From Rhodosporidiobolus odoratus (lineage: Eukaryota; Basidiomycota; Microbotryomycetes; Sporidiobolales; Sporidiobolaceae), in NCBI GenBank assembly GCA_034387635.1, contig JAOANU010000019.1, forward strand, positions 248,001-312,000: 64,000 nucleotides of DNA. The letters are read 5' to 3'. Of the stretch, positions 57,321-64,000 are shown piece after piece (the stretch's first letter is position 1; the number at the start of each line of letters is the position of its first letter). A program made the position numbers and the translations under genes. The notes under the pieces were generated by a model. That model saw only the letters and a list, made by a program, of their open reading frames with translations. It was not told where the DNA came from and did no database searches.

Positions 57321-58889
57321 TTACAAACCCCACCCCTTCCTGACCGTCTCCAACTCTTTCTCCTTCCTCCCCAACACCCGCTTCACGATCTCCTTTTCTT
57401 CCTCCCCCAAAAACAGCACCGCACTATCCCACCTCTTACACCCCGGTAACGCTCTGACCAGTTCCCAAACCCACTCTTCCGCTTCCCTCTCTGCCTTTCC
57501 GCTCTCACCCTCGAGGGAGTGGGAGGAAAGCGCGGCGAGGATGGACGAGAGAAGGTCAGGGGTGAGGCCTTCTCCCGCCCAAATTCGCAGCGCCAAAGGA
57601 GAGTTACAAGGCAGTGAGTGGAGGGCGGAGAGGATCGTAGGCGATGAAGGCGGGTGGGAAGAAAAGAGGGATTCGAGAGCGGTTGGGCTCTTGGGCGGTA
57701 AATGTGAAGGGAGAGAGGACGGATGGAGGAGGGCGGCAACTGAGGTCGAAGGAGCTGAAATGGGTAGTGTCGGCGCGGGCATCGGTGCGATAGCGTGGGG
57801 TAAGGGTGGTGCGGAAGCTGGGGACATAATTCGGGGTGATTCTGCCGTATGCGGGGGCGAAGCGGAGGAGTCTGTTCGCGCTTGTGCCGGAGATGAGGGT
57901 GCAGAGGCGTCTGGCGGCGGCGAAGCGCGAAACGTAGCAGTAGTGCGCGCGTCTCTTGCACTCTTTATGGCGGCAAAGCTGTTTGGTTGTGACCCTGCTC
58001 GAGGTGGAGGAGAGTCTCCTTTTGTTGTCTCGACCGCAGGCGACGTGAGCGAAGAAGGCGTGAGGCGGCGGGTCGAGACAGGTCGCAGAAAATCTGTAGA
58101 CGATGCAGCGGCGGGCTTGGCGGAAGGTGGCTGGGGAGAAGAGGAGGAAAGGGCAGCCTTTAGCCGCTCTGTCGAAGGGGAGGATTTGGCAGGACGCGAA
58201 GCAGGCTTGGTTGCGGCGGGAGCGCTCGATGGAGGAAGCCCCGTGCTTGACTGCGTATTGACAGAGTCAGCGATGGGCAGCGAAGTGGCAGAAAGAAGAA
58301 TGTACCTTTCTGACATCATCCGTTTTCTTCTCACCGTCTTTCGTTGGCCTATTATCCTTCTCCTGTGCCGCAAGAAGCGCAACGACTTCGGCAAGCTCTT
58401 TGTCAACGTCTGCGCCAGCCCCTTGCTTCTTGGCCTCTTCGAAGTCTACAGATGGACAGAGAAAAAAAGGTCAGCAGTTGTCCCTCTGACGAAGGTACCA
58501 GGCTCTGCTGACCTGCTTTCGCCTGCCGCACGTTGCCCAGACCCTTTCTAGCGAGCCCTCTCCTGAAGAGGGCTTTGGGGTTGACTCGGCCGTCGAGTTC
58601 GAGTGCAGTTGCGGCGTCCTTTTCGGCGTGTTTCCAGTTGTGCAGTTTGAGGTAGACGGCGGCCCTGTTCAAAGGGTAGGTCGAGACTGAGGGGTCGAGT
58701 CGTATCGCAGTCGAGTAGTGTGCCAGTGCCAGTGGGTAGTTTTGCTGTGCAAAGGCGGAGTTGCCCTGCGAGAGGGAAAGAGGATTAGAAGAGGGGAGGA
58801 AATTAAAGTGAGAAGGGGATGAAGCAAAGCAAGGGGGGCGAGGGACTCGAGCTGACGGCGTTCTTGGACTGTTCTGCTTTGCTTGACAT
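57321..58889 (-). CDS. RPAP3-like TPR cochaperone with RPAP3 C-terminal domain
   Basis: Four minus-strand exons (58889-58857, 58765-58513, 58445-58306, 58250-57321) encode 451 residues. The N-terminus is a TPR domain (about 5-115): EQSKNAGNSAFAQQNYPLAL, then HYSTAIRLDPSVSTYPLNRA, LHNWKHAEKDAATALELDG and PKALFRRGLARKGLGNVRQA. The positively charged clamp (Lys/Asn/Arg) suits binding of Hsp90 or Hsp70 C-terminal EEVD. A Ser/Pro/Ala-rich middle follows, then a RPAP3_C-type helical domain (about 330-445; NSPLALRIWAGEGLTPDLLS, then VWELVRALPGCKRWDSAVLF). In the R2TP complex, RPAP3 links Hsp90 to RuvBL ATPases to assemble RNA polymerase II, snoRNPs and PIKK kinases. Fungi often have only the short Tah1 form, so a longer, RPAP3-like protein is noteworthy. 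Confidence 0.85.
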
Positions 58890-58950
58890 GTCTCTCGGTA
58901 GCAGGCGGTAGGTACGTACAGCGGCCAAGTGGGGAGAGGGAGAGGGGGAG

Positions 58951-58990
58951 GTGATCAACTGTAATCAACTATAATCAACTGTAATCAAAT
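58951..58990. repeat. Four tandem copies of a 10-bp unit (gtaatcaact-like) in the RPAP3/CET1 divergent promoter
   Basis: Units at 58951, 58961, 58971 and 58981 differ by one or two bases. The exact helical-turn period and promoter location make it a possible factor-binding array. Confidence 0.8.
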
Positions 58991-59042
58991 GTGCTATTTG
59001 TAATGAGTGATTTCCACTGGGTTGTCGTTTGTTCGCCTGCCA

Positions 59043-59075
59043 TCTCGCTTCTCGCTTCTCGCTTCTCGCTTCTCG
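59043..59075. repeat. Tandem heptamer tctcgct, four copies plus a partial one, upstream of CET1
   Basis: The units run from 59043 to 59070 without mismatch and a fifth starts at 59071. The array lies 30-60 bp before the CET1 ATG, probably in the 5' UTR or core promoter. Confidence 0.85.
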
Positions 59076-59105
59076 GGGAATTGGGGAATAATTGTCAGAC
59101 TCTGA

Positions 59106-61325
59106 ATGGAAGGAATGTCTCTCCCTGCCGACTCTTCAGCGGGTGTTGTCCGTCAACCTTCACCTTCACTTTCCCCATCAATCGCTTCACTTCTCTCAGC
59201 GACTCAGGACACTCAGTCTACCAACTACGACCCACAAGACTACTTCTCACCCTCTGCTGCACCCACTCAACTACCCGAGCAACCGGAGGAAGTGTTTGGT
59301 GCAGGGACTCGGAGACCCTCTCCTTCCCCTCAACTCCCTCAACCTGCCTTTACCAACCTCTCTCAGCCCGACACGGCTTACCAGCCAGCTGACCACCCCG
59401 AAACAACCGACCCTCACCCCGCTCACCACCCCGGTGGACCAACCCCAACTCGACCTCAAAGCTCGCAAAAACGACCAAGACCTACCAGCAGCGGCAGTCA
59501 CACGTCCTACACCTCGTCCACCGACGGTCACAACGGTCGAACACTCGGCATCAGCGTCGAAGAAGAGGAAGAAGGCGCCATGGAACCCCCCACTTCCCGC
59601 ATTCGCCGCTCTTCGTCGACCTCGTCCGCTTCCACGCCTGTTCCCCCTCCTCCTGTGCCTGTCAACGCACACACTCCCGCCTCTCGAGCAAGTGCAACTC
59701 CGCCGCAACCGCCCGCCGTGCCACCGAAACGGCCAGGCGAACTTCCCCTCGAACCCTCCGTGTTCAACATCGAACCGATAGACGAGTTCACCCGAGAAGT
59801 GGCAGACTGGTTATGGGGCTTCTGCGCGGGGCTGGACTGGGACAAGGTTGAGGTGCGTCGCGCTGCGAGCGCATGTCGGATTCTACAGCTTGCTTCGCTG
59901 AAGAGAGAGTTGATACGCGTTGCTGTCCTCACATAGATTGAAGCCAAAATCGGCTTACTTGTCGACTCGCGAGGAGGAGGATCAAGGGTTTACTTGCCAG
60001 TGCCGATAGAAACCAGTGCGTCCGCCATCATTCGTTCTTCCTTCTGGTGGTCGCGACTGACATTTGTTCGCTTGCGCAGTCTTGACGGAGACGGACGGAT
60101 TACGATTTCAGAGCAACATGACTGTCGTTCGTCGCTTTCCTCCGGTGCTCTTTCGGGATTCTCTCAACGAGCGAGCTGACCTTCTCAATCCCCACTTCTC
60201 TGCCTTTCTGCCATCGTCATGTCTCCCTCGTCCCACTGGTTTCTCTCGCTTACCCTTGCCGATATTGCGCTCGCTCCGAATGCATGCCTCGACTGGTGGA
60301 CTCTTGCCACCCCCTTACATCTCGCCATTCTCCGTCGCCCATCTCTCCCCAACCAGAACCAGCACAAATCCTTCAATCGCCTTCTCAATTCTCGCGTGGA
60401 AGAATCCGCCGCCCCGACATACCCCCATGCGCCCGTCCGATACGCCCACACACGAGAAATCGACACCTTTCACACCGCGCCCTCATCTTCGACCGGAAAA
60501 GTCCGGGTCACGACGAATCAGAAGGATCGGAGTCGGAGGAAAGCGGTCGAAAAGGTCAGGGTGGCGGATATGAACATTTTCTCGCCGAAGAGGATGTTTG
60601 ATTGGAGGGTTAGTGTTAGTTTGGAGAACCCTGGTGCGCTTCTCATCTCATTTCGTTCCCCCTGGCTTTGCGTTCCCTATGTCTCGGCTCTTGCGCACGT
60701 CCGCCCAGGCGTCCGTGAGCGAAGAAGGGGGGTTCAGGACTAGGTCAGAGGGGCAACGGGCGCGAGACCATACTCAAGCTTGGTTTCGTCTCCTCACGTC
60801 ACAGCTCCGATACCTGACACTCCCCCAACCCATACCCGCTACAAAGACCGCATATCCTACACCCACCAACTCTTCACCGTCGACCTGACCCAAGTCACCT
60901 CTGCCCAAGCCGCTTCTCAGAACCCGAATCGACCACAAGCCCCTCAAGCCCCGCCGACACATGAGTTGGAGATCGAGTATAGGAATGCACGGCCGCTGCT
61001 GGAGGAGGCGGCGAAGGAACAGAGGGGGGAGGAGAATCGGTATCTGGATATGGTTCAGGGGTTGTTGAATAATGTTCGTAAGTCGGCGGCGTCTTCTCTC
61101 ACTCTTCCTCTCTCGCCTCGGTCCGCGGCCTGCTGCACGCAAGTTGTACAGGGCTCTCCCACCACCGCTCTCAGAGGAGCGAGGTGGACGAGCCTCATGT
61201 AGGAGGCTAAACGCAGCGCTGACATCCTTCTTCTTCCTGCACCCTTCCCTCAACCGTATCTTCCCTTACCCTTTTGCGTCAATGCACATCTAGGAATGCT
61301 CGTCCGCAACGCGTCGGACCCGTAA
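59106..61325 (+). CDS. CET1: mRNA capping enzyme beta subunit: Cet1-type RNA 5'-triphosphatase
   Basis: Metal-dependent triphosphate-tunnel enzyme that removes the gamma phosphate of nascent mRNA, the first capping step, in the nucleus. Exons: 59106-59852, 59937-60015, 60080-60126, 60357-60633, 60805-61077 and 61294-61325 (484 residues). The N-terminal 215 residues are Pro/Ser-rich. The catalytic core starts at DEFTREVADWLWGFCAGLDW. Motif A is EIEAK at 249-253, split by an intron. Next come LRFQSNMTVNQHKSFNRLLN (spliced) and RYAHTREIDTFH. Motif B-like KVRVADMNIFSPKRMFDWRV is followed by RYKDRISYTHQLFTVDLTQV and motif C ELEIE at 437-441. The glutamates that bind metal are all present. The acceptor at 60804 was chosen because only it restores NPAPIP in frame. 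Divergent from the RPAP3-like gene. Confidence 0.93.
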
Positions 61326-61790
61326 CCCGTCTTACTCTCTTTCCGTGTTTGCGCTCGAGAAGAGAAAAGAACTAGCTGCGTTCGCAATTCTCCTCTGCTT
61401 CCTCTGGCGGCCTCCCGCCTCTGCCATCTGCCTTGTTGCCTAAATATCTGTGAATGGATCAATGCGCTACGCTGAGCCGGCCATGCACATTCGCTTTATA
61501 TTAGCTGTTGCAGGACGCGTCTTTCGGGCCGTGCGACGCGTCTCTGCGCATTCCCAAACCCCTGGCTTGGACGATCGAGGAGGTCTCCCGGTGTTTAGAT
61601 CGAGCTCCTCCTGGTTTACCTTCTCCCATCCTTTCTACAACCACTGCTTCGGTTCGCCTGTTTGAGCGAAACGCGAGACGCGACAAAAGCAATTCGAACC
61701 GGCGTCCGCTTTCACTCTCCTTTCCTTTCCTCTCCGACCTTCGTCCCTACTCCTCCGCCAACTTCACCTCGCCGAACCACGTACATCAAG
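61326..61790. other. Intergenic region between CET1 and the CBM48 gene
   Basis: Tandem genes are separated by 465 bp. A repeated gacgcgtct motif occurs at about 61515-61545. No gene was recognised. Confidence 0.4.
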
Positions 61791-64000
61791 ATGGAGTCAG
61801 CACTGTACGAGCACGCCTTTCGATGGTGCGTCCTCCACCTCAGTCCCAGTCTACACGTGTGAAATTGAGGAGAGAAAAAGAGGGGACGGGTCGCTGATGT
61901 CCCTCCAACGAACCTTCTTCTGACGGGACTTGTGTCGCGCCGGAGTAGGGAGGGAGAGGCGCAGAGTGTGGTGGTACGTTTGCCCTTTCCTCAGCCGTAC
62001 GGAGACGCGTTAACAGTAGGAAATAGAACGGCTGATATCAACCTTTTACCACCCCTTTTGAATGATTCGGCTTCGCCCGGAACAGGTCACGGGGAGCTTC
62101 GATAACGTACGTCCTGACCTCAAGGGGTGAGGGGAGACCGAGCGAGCTGACGAGCGTTTCGATTTACAGTGGTCTTCGTGCGTTTTTTTTCTTTTCCCGC
62201 TGCGTCCGAACCGTTGTCCACCCCCAGTTGCGGAACGACTGAGACTACCATCATAGGTCTCTGCGTCTGGCACGACTCGACGATGCGACGTTCAGTGGTA
62301 GCACGCGGTTGAGATGGGACGAGAAAATCGTGTACAAGGTACGCCGCTTGCTTTTCCACAGTTGAACGAGACTCAAGCCCCTTTTGATAGCACAGTTCAT
62401 CGTGGACGGAAAGTGGTGCACCTCGACGCAAGCGCCCAGGGAGTGGGACTCGAGCGGGAACGAGAACAACGTTTTCCAGGGTGCGCCTATCCTGCTCTCT
62501 TCCTCTTTCAACTCGGCTGATTCGTCCTGTGCATGCAGTACCGCCTCTCGCTTTGCCCACAATCGAGGGGAAGCACCTGTCTGAGCTTGCGGAAAACACT
62601 GCCAACGTCCAAGATTGGAGGTCTGTAAGAATTGCAAGGTGGAATGGCGATAGCATCGAAATATTGGCCGGTACGCTCGTTCACACGTACGTTACGGTCA
62701 ATACGAGGCTGAACGCATCTCTCGGCAGCCCTACAACCTTCTTCTCAGCTCACTCTGCCAGTCCTGCGCGCTTCGATCCTTCCTACCCTTGCCGACTTGC
62801 CTGCATTTTTCGCTCTGGCACGCGTGCCGGAGGAGGGTACTTTGCAAGTCGTTGAAGAGTGCGATGGCATCGTGGCTGTGCCGGAGGGTCTTTACGTGCT
62901 TGTCGGAGCCGGTAAGCCATCGTCCAGGCATTTTTACCCCAAGCGTCTGACTGTTGCCGACCGCAGAACCCGTCCTTCCTTTGACGCTCAAGCCATTGCG
63001 TAAAATGGCCCCGACTGTCGTCACGAGAGCGCCTGCTGCGACCACCCTTCTCGCTACCGAAGTCGAAGAGTACGACAATCTCTCCCTCCCCTTCCCCTCG
63101 TCCGACTCCGCCTCGCCCCCTTCACCCGTTTCATCATCTTCAGCCGCCTCGCCCGAGTCACCGCAATCCACCCTCTTGACCCCGATCGCACTGTCGACCT
63201 TCTCCCTTCCCAAGTCCCGCACACGCTACTTTGACTTTACCGACTCGTCCTGGTCTTCCTCCTTCTCAGCCGGAGAGGCCGACGCGGAAAGTGAGTTCAG
63301 CGAGGTCGCCTCGGCTTCTTTTGCTCCTTCCATTGTCGAAGACGGTAAAGAGCCCGAGCAGGTTCTTTTCGATGACGGGAAAAGCGATGCCACGTTCAAT
63401 ACTGCGTTGAGCGAGGGTGGGTGGGCCGTCACTGATGTGGACGTGGGGGAAGAGTGGAGCTTGAGTGGTCGCGAGGGAATCGGAGGGAGCGGTGAAGATG
63501 CGGATGTCGAGATTGAGGGAGATGGGGGGGAGGGAGAAGAGGGGGAGGAAGAAGGGGAGCCTGACGCGACGATGGTGGTCGAAGGAGGAGAAGAGGATCT
63601 TTCTCGAAGTATTGCGCTTGGACAGACTACAGCAGCGGGGGAAGACAGTGAGGTGTCGAGGCCGTTCGAAGTGCTCGACGTGGGCAACTCGAGGGCAATC
63701 GAAAGCGCGTGGGAAGAGGGAATGTTTGTCCTTGTTGCAGACTCGCAGGTGCGTCCTTTGGAATCCTTCGCTGATGCTGGCTGGTGTGCTGACTCTTTAC
63801 CTGTCAGACTGGTCGCTTGATCTCGGTTGCTCTTCATCCCGACGCCCTGCCCCTCATCTCCAGCATCAAGTGTCTTGACCTCCTCGCCCCAGTAGCCTCT
63901 TCGAACCTTATTCTCGAGGAGAAGGTCGTCAAGCACACCGAGAACGTCTCCGTCCTCCCGACTCCACCCGCCTCTCCCCAATACGGTATGGACCTCGAGC
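61791..64000 (+). CDS. CBM48/AMPK-beta-like glycogen-binding domain protein (MDG1/CRP1-like), partial: continues beyond the right edge
   Basis: Exons: 61791-61825, 61949-61973, 62086-62106, 62170-62177, 62257-62338, 62396-62480, 62539-62670, 62762-62911, 62967-63748 and 63808 onward; about 504 residues are visible. The N-terminal CBM48/E-set domain is assembled from six tiny exons: FRWEGEAQSVVVTGSFDNWS, then LRLARLDDATFSGSTRL, RWDEKIVYKFIVDGKW and GNENNVF. The two conserved tryptophans (GSFDNW W28 and DGKW W64) that stack on glucan are present. Exon 4 is only 8 nt. The part after residue 90 is Ser-rich, then very acidic (about 300-400). AMPK-beta and yeast Mdg1/Crp1 share this domain at the N-terminus. 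A role in glycogen or cruciform-DNA binding (Crp1) cannot be decided. The exon 2 boundaries were chosen because they alone restore the domain in frame. Confidence 0.85.

Overview
This window looks like nuclear DNA of a basidiomycete yeast. My best inference is Pucciniomycotina, Microbotryomycetes (a red yeast of the Rhodotorula/Rhodosporidium/Sporobolomyces kind). The reasons are a GC-rich sequence, tightly packed genes with many short introns (mostly 50-120 nt) carrying CTGAC-like branch points, and fungal families such as Clp1, Bzz1, PalI, cyanase and a Cet1-type capping triphosphatase. No bacterial operon, CRISPR array, transposon, rRNA or tRNA was seen. All gene models were built by hand. 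Reading frame was required to close across every intron, and domain conservation or an in-window paralog was used to choose between splice sites. Reported ends are start and stop codons; UTRs were not mapped.

Layout, left to right. U1 snRNP 70K (partial, minus) lies at the left edge. Next come a PDI/ERp29-like ER protein, the F-BAR/C1/SH3 protein Bzz1, a PalI/RIM9-like tetraspan protein and a type II membrane SGNH/PC-esterase-like protein (all plus). Then come a DUF4112 membrane protein (minus), a Mn-type cation diffusion facilitator and a long coiled-coil protein X1 (both plus), an unrecognised 779-residue protein (minus) and cyanase (plus). A fusion of gamma-glutamylcyclotransferase and class V aminotransferase (minus) is divergent from POT1-like gene A (plus). 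After it come a 1206-residue coiled-coil protein, nitronate monooxygenase and a secreted beta-trefoil-like protein (plus), HEN1 (minus), TMEM19/DUF92, a peroxisomal enoyl-CoA hydratase/isomerase, a single-pass membrane protein with a possible Kex2 site and POT1-like gene B (all plus). The right end holds X2 and X3 (minus), Clp1-like (plus), an RPAP3-like TPR protein (minus), the mRNA capping triphosphatase (plus) and a CBM48 protein that runs off the right edge.

Two gene families are duplicated inside the window. POT1-like genes A (26561-28976) and B (46828-50166) share domain order and intron positions, but A lacks the C-terminal cysteine-rich domain of B. The X1 and X2 genes share all four intron positions and have two internal exons of identical length (41 and 106 nt). 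X3 may be a third, diverged member. The other main points are the cyclotransferase-aminotransferase fusion, a HEN1 small-RNA methyltransferase, a PDI with a CSYC active site, and a strong preference for GTNCG 5' splice sites (about two thirds of roughly 130 introns) over GTAAG.

Most genes are unrelated housekeeping genes, so I do not see one multi-gene pathway. The paralogous POT1 pair, the X family and the fusion enzyme are the best candidates for undescribed biology.
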